Positions 23,753 through 33,974 of a stretch of DNA of 64,000 bases are shown one piece after another (the first letter of the stretch is position 1; every line of letters starts with the position of its first letter). The stretch is from the NCBI GenBank assembly GCA_030762895.1, contig CM061069.1, positions 3,999,178 to 4,063,177 of the forward strand. Reading direction: 5' to 3'. The translations under genes and the position numbers were made by a program. Source of the stretch: Sophora flavescens. Taxonomy: Eukaryota > Streptophyta > Magnoliopsida > Fabales > Fabaceae. The notes under the pieces were generated by a model. That model was not told the DNA's origin, made no database searches, and saw only the letters and a program-made list of their open reading frames with translations.

Positions 23753-26700
23753 GACTTTTAATCTAATACAAAATAAAATGATGCACTATGTCATTATAAG
23801 TTTTATTTAATGCTTTAAGTTATTCAAAACTTTATATTCTATAACAAACAACATATCCTTAGAATTAGCATATTAGGAAAAATTGTGATAATAAAAGGAA
23901 CAAAGTATAGGTGTCAACAATATTAAAAATAAAAATAAAAAAAGGTTGAAGGTTAAATTTCACATTTCACAAAGACATTTTACATTCAAAATATCAGGTT
24001 TTCATGTTCAAGCTACAGTAAGTGGCAACTTATTTCCAGAAGCAAGTAATGGCCCAATCTTCTTGTAAGAGAGAGCTGACACACCATAACCTCTAGCTAC
24101 CTGCTACCAAAACAATTTACATTTGATGATTGATGATAAATAATAACCAATCAAAAGTTATTTATTTTTTTTAACTTATTGTACCTTCACTCTTTTTTCT
24201 ATACTTTTAAGAAGCATATCAATAGATTCTTTCAAAGTCAATAATTTTAGACTTTATTATATCTTTGAGCATGGAGAAGAAGGAGAACAAAGGTGTTTCA
24301 CTGAATAAATTGTTTGCTAAAGGTTTTAGTCATGCAAGATGAGACTACTATGATTTAGGGGAATTAAGTACATAGGCAGTGAATTCTCTGCCATGCAGTG
24401 GAAACACACAGAGATAAACATCAAACAAATGGAGGGGTATAAGAAAATGTTCACCAAAAAGGAATAGAATTGGACGCACATGTACATTGTGGCAATTCAA
24501 TGAGTTTGTGCATTTTCTTTTTTACCTTTACACCTCTATAGTGTCTTCGTAACCATCTTTTTTGTACTCTTTTCTTTCTTTCTTTCTTTTTTGATAAGTA
24601 AAAATGTATATTGATTGGGAGTACAAGGGGTATTCCAACCCGTATACAAGAACTAGAACAAAATTAATAGAAGAAAAAATAAAGGGGAAGGACAATGTAA
24701 GAGGCCATGATGACTCCTAATCTAGACCAATATGAATATTACACAAGCCAAACCCCCAAGAGAAGCTATTAAACTAAGGACAATCCCTAATAACATAATA
24801 AGACATCTATACCAAATAGAACCTATGCAAAAAGGTGTAGTCATGCGAAAAAAGGAGGACAAACCAACATCCTGTTCAGTACCACCAAATAACATGTATG
24901 AGACAATTTGCACCTGATAAGAACATTTGCCAAAGATAAATCAACTAGGTGCAGCACCACGGATCAAATAGCTTAGGCGCAGCCCACAAGACCAAGTATA
25001 TCAGACTAGCCCCACTAGACAAGCAGCTAAACAGATCCATTGTTAAATTGCTAAGGTGCAACATCACAGCAAGTCCAAAAACAAAATCAGCCATTTACAT
25101 TTACATTTCCAATTCCAACCTTCATAGACAAAGGCACATCATAACAGCAGAAGAAAACTTGTGTGTATCAAGTCAAAGTAGCCTATCCACAAGAGCAAAC
25201 TCCAAGTAAAAAGAAAACTAATCTTAGTCTGATTCATTAAACTCGAAATCTGTAATAAGGACAGATTATGCAGTTGATGAGAACAAAAAAATGTTTTTAA
25301 CCATGACTTGCTTCTTTCCATTACTTTTCTTTCTTAATGGATTCTTTTTGTCCAAAACAAAACTTTCAAACATTCATGATTACCCTCCAAATTCAGTTTC
25401 ATTTTAATTGCTTGGGAACTCAACTGTAGTCCATACATAATTCATATTATATCTCACCCTCTGTACATAAAAAATTTCACAAGTTCTGTGTGGTGCAGAA
25501 TATTTATAATCCAGAATCTGTGGTGCAGAGAGACAGTTGTCCCCACATGAATCTACTCGTACCTTTCGGATTTGCAGGACCCATAAAAACGAATTGTTTC
25601 ATATCATAATATAAATTGAAAAATAGTTCAATTTGATAGACAGTATCATGTATGTTTCAAGAAACAAAAGTAATCTGCTAAACTCTACACTAGTAACCTA
25701 GGAGTCTTCAAAGCTTGCATCAAGCCATCAACATTGAGGCTAGCGAGTGATTTATTTTTTAAGAAAATTGAGAAAAACAAAGCAATACATTATGAACAGC
25801 TACTGGAATTTTAATCTCTCACATAGCTGATGGTAGACTTCATGTTGCAACAAGATGCACACAAATCAATTCATATTCCAAAGAAGAAAATTGTCAAACA
25901 ATAGCATAATCAACAACAACTGATGAATTGTTAAAGAAAAATTACAAAACATATTAAATGCAAAAATCATCACAATAAATATAAACATTATGCAAATAAA
26001 TTGATCATGAATATACAACCAGTCATAGATCAAGACCCAACACGATCCCTGGAAACCAAAAGTGCTGGATATGCAACTGTTTACATTTGCTCAAAGAGGA
26101 GCCCTTAAAGCCTTGCCCCAAGAGTCCTCTGACCCAAGAAGCACCCACTTTTGTTTTGTCATCACTGAAATAAAACACTAATGCAAAACCACACCACATG
26201 CAGAACCACAAAGAGAATTTTAAAGAAACCCATTCTCTTCCAGGTCATGAAAGACTAAAACCCAATCCTAAGAAATCAACATAAGAGAATCAACCAGGTG
26301 ACTCCCCTAAATTGATTTCCATAGAGAATCACACCAAAAGACCGGAGACCAGAGAAATCAAAGTAAAAGAATTATAAAAAAAAAAAGATTCCTAAAAGCC
26401 TAAAGATTCCTAAGAGTGTTTCGCTCACTGTGATATATATGAAAAAGAAAAAAAAATAGCAATAAAGTGAAAAGTGATTGCTGAAAAGGATGTGAATGGC
26501 GGTGCTAATTTCACTACAATTTACCATCCGATTCACCGATCAAACTAAATTCATCTAATTGTGAGAAATCCATTGAAGTTTCACTCAAGTTTTAGAATCA
26601 AAACGGAGGGGGAATTACCTGACAGAGTAGATGCCTATAGTTTGAAATCCAAATCCAAAAGATGCAGCAGCTGATCAGTAGATAGATGACAAAGGAACGA

Positions 26701-27240
26701 AAATAAAAAACTGATCAGTTTTTATCGCAATCAAAAAATAATACGAAGAAAAACTAGAGCCAAACGCTCAAGCTCATACCTGACAGAGTTACGAGAGAGT
26801 GCGAGAGAGCATGAAACGAAACAGGGAATGGGAAGAACCTTCTTACGGGGCACTATGAACCTTCTCTTCCAATCACTCTTTCAACGCTGAGGTCAAAATT
26901 CAATAGTAATGAACTTAATGAGCAATTTAAGGGAATGGAGACCGTGAGGAATGTTACAGAAAACAAAAATCTCCAAAAGAAGAAGAATGGAGAGTAAGTA
27001 TGAGAAACAAATCAAGCGAGAAAGAGAATGAAAGAGAAAACATAGATAGAATTGCAAGAGAAAGGTGGTTACCTTGGTAAATCAAATCAAAACCCTAGCT
27101 TTGATTCAAATTGAGGGGTTTTTGTTTGAGGACAGAGGTTAGCGTTCGAGTCTCTGCCTTTTACGAAAAAGAATGCGGGAATTTGGGTTTCAGCGCGCGC
27201 AAGAAATATATATTTGGGGGCGTCATTTTTAATTTTAATT
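23753..27240. other. CACTA upstream region, possible spliced leader
   Basis: No protein domain is recognised in these 3.5 kb. On the minus strand, 27120-26590 contains three donor-like junctions: near 27075 (ACCAAG then GTAACC), near 26780 (CTGTCAG then GTATGA) and near 26620 (CTGTCAG then GTAATT). Two of them share the same exon end. This fits a multi-exon 5' leader for a transcript running toward the transposase, but no transcript evidence is available. A TNPA-like gene could be hidden as short exons. I cannot support one. Confidence 0.35.
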
Positions 27241-27453
27241 ATTAGAAAAACTGTTGTCAATAGTGTCCACGGTGTAAAAGCATTGTCTCTGATCCATCCA
27301 CGTTTTTAAAATCGTTGCCTAACATAGATAAGCTACAGTTTTGTAATGTTCTTTTAAAAAATATACAAAATATATAAATTATTGAGTACAACAACAAAAT
27401 TGTTGCTCATTCTATGTTTTAGGAACAATTTTTCAAGCGTTGGTAAGAATAGT

Positions 27454-27481
27454 GTTGCCTAAAGTACAAAATGCTGTAGTG
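27454..27481 (-). repeat. CACTA right terminal inverted repeat
   Basis: Ends GCTGTAGTG. On the minus strand it begins CACTACAGCATTTTG and ends TTTAGGCAAC like the left repeat. Weaker GTTGCC/GGAACA subterminal motifs lie just inside, from 27243. Confidence 0.9.
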
Positions 27482-27956
27482 GAAAGAGTTCTTGAGAGAC
27501 TAAAACATGAAATCATGAAGGGAAGGAGTCTAGGTGAGCCACTACCTCCCTTGGAGCTTCTACAAAGCATTAACGATCACGAAATGTTTGGATTTCTTTC
27601 GTCATCCATTATTCAGGTAATGTAAACTCATGAATCTTAGTTGAGCTGAAATTAATATCAATGTTCTCTATATTTTATAATGTAGAAGTAAAATCGCATA
27701 GTTTGGATCATATCTTTACCATATTGTACAAAACTAGATTAACATAGCTTGCTATGGTCAAGTTTATTCAATGACCGTTGGATTGATTTTGATAGATGTG
27801 GTAAAACTTAGATGACTATTGTAATATGTAGCTTTGGAATTATGTTCTATTTTCGCATGATTTAATCCTTTATTGCAAACTTTTTCTAGGGCATTGAATC
27901 TCAAGATCCCAACCATAAATGTGTAGAATATTGGAAACATAAATAAGTTGTATGTT
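27482..27956 (+). pseudogene. FYRC-domain fragment, 3' piece and last exon (arm 1)
   Basis: The first part reads VLERLKHEIMKG, SLGEPLPPLE and HEMFGFLSSSIIQ and ends at a CAG-GTAATG donor (27616). After an intron ending CTTTTTCTAG, a second exon at 27891-27956 reads GIESQDPNHKCVEYWKHK and a stop. The pattern ERL..EI, LPPL, EMFGF, IVQAIE and DPNH.C.EYW is that of the FYRC half of JMJ14/JMJ18-type demethylases. Only this C-terminal segment is present, so no demethylase activity can be expected. The annotation rests on motif recall, not on a search. Confidence 0.65.
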
Positions 27957-28067
27957 TATCTTAGGGGAGTGCCAATAATGATAAGTAAACACATTGTTCG
28001 AGTAGCTCTCGAGGTGAGGTTAAGACCTAAAATCATTTTTTTTTTTTAAATCTCTTTTTTTATGCAG

Positions 28068-28470
28068 CAAATTCAACCTATAATTCCAGATAGAATTCCT
28101 CCTGACCCCCAAAACAAAAGTATTACTCATTTTGCAAAATATTAACTGCCTCCGATACTAGTACATATGGAGGATTTTTAATTTTTAGGAAGCATGCTAT
28201 TGAGTTCTTATCACCATTGGTATTTAACTCTGTGTTTCCTTCAGTTACCGCTTATTCCATATTTTTATTAAAAAAAATTCAATTTTTCCTCAATTTTTTA
28301 TTGCTTTCCATTTATATATTGTAGGATATGACCCAAACAACCCCGACCCAGGACTTAATAGCGAAGGACTTCACGGTTTTGAATGGAAATTTCACCATGT
28401 AAATAGAGGTAGTAATTTGGATTTTCTATTGGAAGTCTTCTTTTTGTATTTATGTTTTAGTTACACAGTC
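28068..28470 (+). pseudogene. ARF B3-domain fragment (arm 1)
   Basis: After an acceptor-like TTTATGCAG, a broken frame carries IQPIIP, PPDPQNK and SITHFAKY. Frame-shifted remnants of the B3 core of auxin response factors follow. A second exon begins near 28327 (MTQTTPTQDLIAKDF) and loses frame after one base is missing at GGACTTCACGG. The same exons are cleaner in arm 2. The lack of other ARF domains (middle region, PB1) shows that this is a gene fragment only. Confidence 0.75.
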
Positions 28471-28510
28471 AAAATTATGCACTGAATGAATTTCATGGTT
28501 TGCATAGAAT

Positions 28511-28544
28511 ATATAAAGACTATGTAATGTACCTAGTATTCCTC
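28511..28544. other. Loop of the ARF/FYRC palindrome
   Basis: 34 bases separate CATAGAAT (arm 1) from ATTCTATG (arm 2). A transcript crossing this point would fold back on both sides. Confidence 0.85.
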
Positions 28545-28619
28545 ATTCTATGAAAACCATATAAAATTCATTCGGTGCATAATTTTGACTGTGCAACTAA
28601 AATATAAATATGAATAGAA

Positions 28620-28985
28620 GACTTCCAATAGAAAATCCAAATTACTACATCTACATACATGACGAAATTTCCATTCAAAATCGTGCAAGTCCTTCGCTAT
28701 TAAGTCCTGGGTCGGGATTGTTTGGGTCATGTCCTACAATATATAAATGGAAAGCATTCAAAATGAGAAAAAATGAACTTTTTTTAATTAAATATTTGTA
28801 ATAAGCAGTAGCTGAAGGAAACCCGAAAAGTTAAATACTAATGGTGGTAAGCACTCAATAGCATGCTTCCTTGGAATTGAAAATCCTCCATGTGTGCTAG
28901 TATCGGAGGCAGTTAATATTTTGCAAAACGAGTAATACTTTTGTTTTGGGGGCTCAAGAGGAATTATATCAAGAATTATAGGTTG
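28620..28985 (-). pseudogene. ARF B3-domain fragment (arm 2)
   Basis: Read on the minus strand. Exon a at 28985-28830 carries EPPKQKYYSFCK, LTASDTSTHGGFS and KHAIECLPPL. Exon b, from about 28735 down to 28640, carries MTQTIPTQDLIAKDLH and FEWKFRHV. These are signature residues of the B3 DNA-binding domain of plant auxin response factors, transcription factors that bind auxin response elements. The exon spacing and an intron ending in TTGTAG suggest capture from genomic DNA, not from a processed mRNA. Dimerisation and PB1 domains are absent. Confidence 0.85.
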
Positions 28986-29329
28986 AGTTAATTGCATAAA
29001 AAAAAGATTATTTTAAAAAATATATATAATGTATCTCATTTTCTCAGTAACTCACTAGATAGACAAGACTAAATCATAAAAAGATAGGAGACACATATAT
29101 TTCCACATTTGATGCTGGTAGTTAAGTAATATGAGCATAAACCAAGTATGAAAATACCTCCTATGTTATCTTAATCTTGTTTCACCAAAATTATCCCAAA
29201 AAGTTTGGTACCTCCTATGTTATCTTGCCCTTGTTTCACCAGATTAACCCTAAAAAAAATTGATCTTAACATCACCTCGAGAGCTACTTGAACAATGTTT
29301 TAACTTATCATTATTGGCACTCCCCTAAG

Positions 29330-29900
29330 ATACAAATACAACTTATTTATGTTTCCAATATTCTACGCATTTATGGTCGGGATCTTGAGCTTCAACGCCC
29401 TAAATAAAGTTTGTAACAAAGGATTAAATCATGATAAAATAGAACATAATTCCAAAGCTACATATTACAAGAGTCATCTATGTTTTATCACATCAATCCA
29501 AATTAACCCAGCGATCATTGAATGAACTTGACCATAGCAAGCTATGTTAATCTAGTTTTGTACAACATGGTAAAGATCTGATCCAAATTATGCGATTGTA
29601 ATTCTATATTATAAAATATAGAGAACATTGATATTAATTCTAGCTTAACAAAGGAATGCTATTTTCAAGATTCATGAGTTTGCATTACCTGAATAATGGA
29701 TAGCAAAAGGAATCCAAACATTTCGTGACCGTTAATGCTTTATCGAAGCTCCAAGGGAGGCAGTGGCTCACTTAGACTCCTTCGCTTCATGATTTCATGT
29801 TTTAGTCTCTCAAGAACTGTTTCCCAGCACTTATCTGTGAAATTATTTGTGATGGTCTCACTTGGATGTTCTTCCATGGTAACCTGAGATATATTTTACT
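29330..29900 (-). pseudogene. FYRC-domain fragment (arm 2)
   Basis: The uninterrupted counterpart of the arm 1 fragment. From 29888 downward it reads VTMEEHPSETITNNF, DKCWETVLERLKHEIMK, SEPLPPLE, then a stop in place of a leucine codon near 29745, HEMFGFLLLSIIQ, and a donor near 29692. The last exon at 29400-29340 reads EAQDPDHKCVEYWKHK and a stop. The CW pair typical of FYRC is kept here. The shared natural-looking stop suggests that this is the C-terminal end of the donor gene. Confidence 0.68.
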
Positions 29901-30345
29901 GAATGAGATACAAATATACTTCTTATCCATGCAAATAAATATAAATTTCAAACCATGAACTTAAAAAATTTAAGCAATTAATCAATATTCCCTAGTAACA
30001 TCATTGAGTTTACTCAATCGAAAATGAAATTATCACTTTATACCTCAACATAAACTTTCGATTCAATGAAAAATTAGCAGCCACTAAGCCCTCCCGAAAA
30101 CCTACAATGAAAAATCATAAGAAGCATAGAAAAAGACAACAAAACGATTATCCAAACAATACATAATGAAACATGTATAACTTACACTATTTCAAATGAA
30201 TGTAGGACTATTAAGAGAAAAGTAGAGCAAAATATAGAAATCTTCCTAGGATCCAAAAAAATGAATAGAAGTATAAAGAACAAAATATATACAATGAAAA
30301 TATAATATCTCAACTCCCTAATATCTATGCAATCTATAAAAAGAA

Positions 30346-30363
30346 CCCCCCCCCCCCCCCCCC
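30346..30363. repeat. Poly-C run (18 C)
   Basis: Uninterrupted C run in palindrome arm 2. Arm 1 has only a short CCCC at the matching place (complement of 19455-19465). It is likely to be length-variable and error-prone in sequencing. Confidence 0.8.
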
Positions 30364-30399
30364 GGTTAGTATAGGACCTACTTGTCCATCAATGAAAAA

Positions 30400-30404
30400 C
30401 TTAT
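30400..30404. repeat. Target site duplication CTTAT (left)
   Basis: CTTAT precedes the composite insertion and recurs at 41126-41130 directly after it. Joining the flanks with one CTTAT restores alignment to palindrome arm 1. Confidence 0.85.
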
Positions 30405-31080
30405 TGTAACATCCCTGGCTGCTCTATGGATTGACGACTATCCCCACAGACCAACACGGGTTTTTTCAGCGTGCTTTGTCCTCACTCACACGCGTCCTGG
30501 AAAAACTTCCCAGGAGGTCGCCCATCCCAGAATTGCTCCAAGTCAAGCATGCTTAATTGTGGAGTTCTTAAGTGATGGGCTACCGAAAAGAAGATGCATC
30601 TTGTTAGTATAGGTAGTACCAATCAATTCATATAAGCCTTCCTCAACTGTATAGTCCCATACCTATACAGTCTCAGGATCCCTCTCATTCGGGTGTGTAA
30701 TTGGTTCATTCATGTGTCCCTCCGCCTATAAGCCTGCCAGGAGCCGCTCCTTGTCTGTGCCTTCTTGTACCGGCGACCACTCCCCGTCCTCGTCGGCACC
30801 CGGGTGTTATATGCCCACCAGCTTCCGCTTGGTTCGTCCCCGAACCACACCGTACTGGGAGAGGTGCCGCTCTGATACTAACAAGATGCATCTTCTTTTC
30901 GGTAGCCCATCACTTAAGAACTCCACAGTTAAGCGTGCTTAACTTGGAGCAATTTTGGGATGGGTGACCTCCTGGGAAGTTTTCCCAGGAAGCGTGTGAG
31001 TGAGGACAAATCACGCTGAAAAGACCCGTGTTGGTATGTGGGGACAGTTGTCAATCCATAAAGCAGTCAGGGATGTTACA
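30405..31080. mobile_element. 5S rRNA-derived inverted-repeat element (Cassandra TRIM-like)
   Basis: The left ~205 bp (30405-30610) and the right ~200 bp (30880-31080) are inverted copies of one sequence. The outer ends are TGTAACATCCC and GGGATGTTACA. Each copy carries a sequence like the 3' half of plant 5S rRNA: AGTTAAGCGTGCTT, then GGATGGGTGACCTCCTGGGAAGT. It is on the plus strand at 30905-30989 and on the minus strand at 30505-30580. The centre has a GCTCTGATAC motif near 30870, the complement of an iMet primer site. 5S-containing LTRs and an iMet primer site are known for Cassandra TRIMs, but their LTRs are direct repeats. Here they face each other, so this is a rearranged copy or a variant. 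Confidence 0.7.
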
Positions 31081-33755
31081 AATTTTAATTAGATGGGAGT
31101 GAGGGTTAGATAAATCTAAAATTTATTTAAGAATCCAAACACATATGCAAGTTCAAAATAAAATTTAAGTAACCCAAATTTTTCAGTAGGTAAACACCTC
31201 AAGCAAGTACGTCAAAAGCCCCTATTGGAAGCACCTCAATTTAAATTCTTAATTAAGGTGGTTTATCATCAACAACATTAAAAGATAATTAGTCATAGAT
31301 ATAAATCTTAATCATAGCTAGATGATTATAATTAATTTACTCAACTTTTTACTCATTATGAGTAAATAGCACTAGCCTTAATTAATTATACCATAGTTAC
31401 AAGTTTTAACCAAATTAAATTAACTCAAATAAACTTTAAGGCTTAGGATCAGGGGTATACGGCAGTTTATTAAACCCTTGACACCTCCATCTTTAATTTT
31501 GCTGCTTGGTAAGGAGAAGGCACCTCCTGCTTGGTCTTGTGGCAAAGTCACACAAAATCTTCAACATGTTTATGATAGCCCAATGGTCACGCCTCCTACT
31601 GCCCTTCCTTTCCTCAATTAATGTAAATTTTGGCCAATTCATGATCAGCCAAGAACCATGCAAGCTGCTTGCTCTCCTTGCCAAAAAATCACCCCACTTA
31701 AGTCTAGTGTAGCATGGGTGAGTCACCTTATTCCACTATAAAAGATGCTAGTATATAAGTTAAGATAAACTAAGTTAATAAATAAATAAAAAAAGAGAGA
31801 AGAAGAAGTTAGAAGGTGAGACCACGTGAAACAGAAGAGAAAGAAAGGAGATAATAGAAAGATAGAGAGAGGGAGTGTTAGGAGAGTTAGAGAGAGAGAG
31901 GTCGTGAGAGGAACAAAAATTCCGGAGAGAGTTCCGATCAATCCGTTCGTCCTATTAAAATTCTGATTATACCGTTGTGATCCTCACGACGTCTACTTCA
32001 TTATCCTATCTTTCTTTTCTTGATTAGGCTAAGGTAAGCCTATGTCCTTTTTATGCCGAAATGCCGTCGGCGACGGTATTGAGGTTATCTTTCAATTCAT
32101 TTATCGGTTCCCAATTCCGTCTTCAGATTTGGACTACACGTAACGTGTGCTTCACAATGATGTGTTCAGGTGAATTTTTGGAGCCCCGGAGGGTGTAGAA
32201 CTGTGCGTGGCAGATTTGAGGGAGTATAGGGAGTGTCCGTTTCGTTGCCCTAGAGCTAGCCTAAGACATCCCAGGTGGGGGAAAGAAACTATTTAACGTC
32301 AGAAACGGCGTGGTTACATTTAATTAGATAATGGTGTAGGGCGACCCAAATCCTACACGAGAGCGAGTGACGGACAATGTCTATGCCATTAGGGACTACT
32401 CAGTGGTACCGATGATGATATAGAAATCGCGCGTTTATCGTCGTTACGCTACATACATAGATTATTTTATTACGTGATGATTGCATGTTTGACTGGTTGA
32501 TGTGAACTTGATACTTGGTATATGATATCATGAGTATGGTAATTATTTTAGAAGTGTTTATACTTATTCTTCTTATTATTATTATATTTCGGTATTTATT
32601 ATTCGGAAATGATATTATGATATGAGGATATATGATGATGATTTTCGATAACATGATGATGATTATGATGATAGGATGAGTGTAATGATTATGCTTAGAG
32701 GATTGAGTAAATCATAAGTCATGTTGAGACACGAGGATGTATTTGGGAATTGCATACGATATGTGATAGCAGTGCCCAACCGAGATAATTATCGTGAGAT
32801 GGGGTTGAGATTAATGAGATGAGATTATTTTGAGGTTATCTATGAGATTAAGATGACCGGTTAGGGCACTAGGGGGTGACCTGAAACATGGTCGAGTGGA
32901 CCTGAAACATGGTCGATTGGGGTCTATGCCTCAAAGGGAAAATTCCCGGGGATAGGCTAACGGCAGACTGTCCAGAGATGATTTCATTTTAGTCGCAGCT
33001 ATAGTTCATGCATTGCATGAGCATCCTGGATTGTGGTCCAGAGGTGTGCACCGGGTTGTGCGGCTATAGTGCCATTGCTTTGCATGGGCACCCTCCATCC
33101 GCGAACGAGGGTGCGTGTCGGGGACTCTGGGACGTATCAATTATATTGTTGTGATATCCGGATATGGCCGATACCCGAGGAGATTATTCATACAGCATTT
33201 GCATTGCATCATGATGGAGGGTAGAGGAAAGATCCTAGATGTGGATTGAGGATAATTGTGTTACATATATTTATACTTGGGAGACGGATGTTTAGTGTGC
33301 CGTTATTTAATTAAATGTTGTTAAACCATTTCCACGTTTGATGTTATATGGTTTCTTATCCCTGTCTTCTCTATATTGCATATGTTTTCTTTTTATGATT
33401 GTGATGCAAAGATCCTACGGGGGAGCCATCTATGGAGGATCTTGATGGGACCTCGTATGAGCCAGACGTTGGAGGAGGAGCAGTGGATCCTCATAGTTGA
33501 GTAGAGTCTATGGCCAGCGCGTCTTGTCTCTTTAGGATGTTGTTTTTATTTTCTGTTTGATTATCAGTTTGTACATTTTGGGATCCGACTGATGGGATTC
33601 CCCACTGCATCTTGTATCAGGACTTGAGGTGTATATGTTATGTATGTATGTTAAGTTTTAAATTTTCCGTTGTTTTAATATACTCGCTTAACGACAATAA
33701 CGAAATTAGGTCTTAATATTTTGGGTTTTCTTTAATGGGACGTCGGGGCGTCTCA
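31081..33755 (+). mobile_element. 5' LTR of Del/Tekay retrotransposon D (first ~30 bp missing)
   Basis: Aligns with the 3' LTR at 38470 onwards and ends GGCGTCTCA before a perfect primer site. The first ~30 bp of the 3' LTR (TGTGACATCC...) are absent, and the 5S-derived element abuts directly. It contains ~1.1 kb (about 31215-32350) that is missing from the 3' LTR, while the 3' LTR has a GC-rich block absent here. The two LTRs therefore come from different subtypes. A short acidic frame lies at 33432-33500. Confidence 0.8.
33432..33500 (+). other. LTR-resident short acidic reading frame of D, 22 codons
   Basis: Reads MEDLDGTSYEPDVGG and AVDPHS then a stop. It is equivalent in position and pattern (E-L-GT-YEP-G-VD) to the frames in the A and B LTRs. 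It is the shortest and most diverged member. Confidence 0.35.
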
Positions 33756-33760
33756 TTTAG

Positions 33761-33772
33761 TGGTATCAGAGC
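33761..33772 (+). other. Primer binding site of D (tRNA-iMet)
   Basis: TGGTATCAGAGC, a perfect match to the 3' end of initiator tRNA-Met, five bases after the LTR end. Confidence 0.92.
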
Positions 33773-33974
33773 AGTTCGGTTCTGAAACGGACTGTGAGCA
33801 CTATGAGTAGGGTGAACTGGCCATTTAGTTGGATCCACATCGGATAACAACTATGCTTAGAAGTTGGATAGTGAGTCCGATGCGACATCTCTATGGCATG
33901 TAGTATTTATATTCCAGTTTATGTAGTATTATATGTCATATTGATGGGGGCTAATGATTTATTTTAACAGGATC

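Larger units (their letters stand above)
20038..27481 (-). mobile_element. CACTA (En/Spm) transposon, 7.4 kb, defective
   Basis: The ends are 28-bp terminal inverted repeats that match at 24 positions: CACTACAATATTTTCTAG... on the left and the complement of ...GTAGTG on the right. A 3-bp GAA duplication, typical of the superfamily, flanks it. Both ends have subterminal repeats of the GGCAACGG type. The only recognisable coding sequence is a broken TNP2-type transposase on the minus strand, so the element is not autonomous now. It sits inside palindrome arm 1. Confidence 0.93.
27482..28510 (+). repeat. Palindrome arm 1, inner part
   Basis: Resumes the arm after the CACTA element and runs to the loop. 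It is the reverse complement of 28545-29860, with about 250 bp at 29000-29270 present only in arm 2. Near the loop the two arms are close to 90 percent identical by eye. It contains the rest of the FYRC fragment and the ARF fragment, both reading toward the loop. Confidence 0.88.
28545..30404 (-). repeat. Palindrome arm 2, inner part
   Basis: Reverse complement of arm 1 (19400-20037 and 27482-28510). It differs by point changes, by an extra ~250 bp at 29000-29270 that contains a local duplication of CCTCCTATGTTATCTT, and by an 18-base C run at 30346-30363. It is interrupted at 30404 by the 10.7-kb composite insertion and continues at 41131. Confidence 0.88.

Noticed and set aside
30701..30967. 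88- and 76-codon frames in the centre of the 5S-derived element
   Set aside because: Overlapping frames on both strands in a short GC-rich non-coding element. No domain and no consistent start.
30505..30989. A functional 5S rRNA gene
   Set aside because: Only the 3' half of 5S is recognisable. It carries substitutions and is embedded in transposon ends, so it is a 5S-derived promoter segment, not an rRNA gene.
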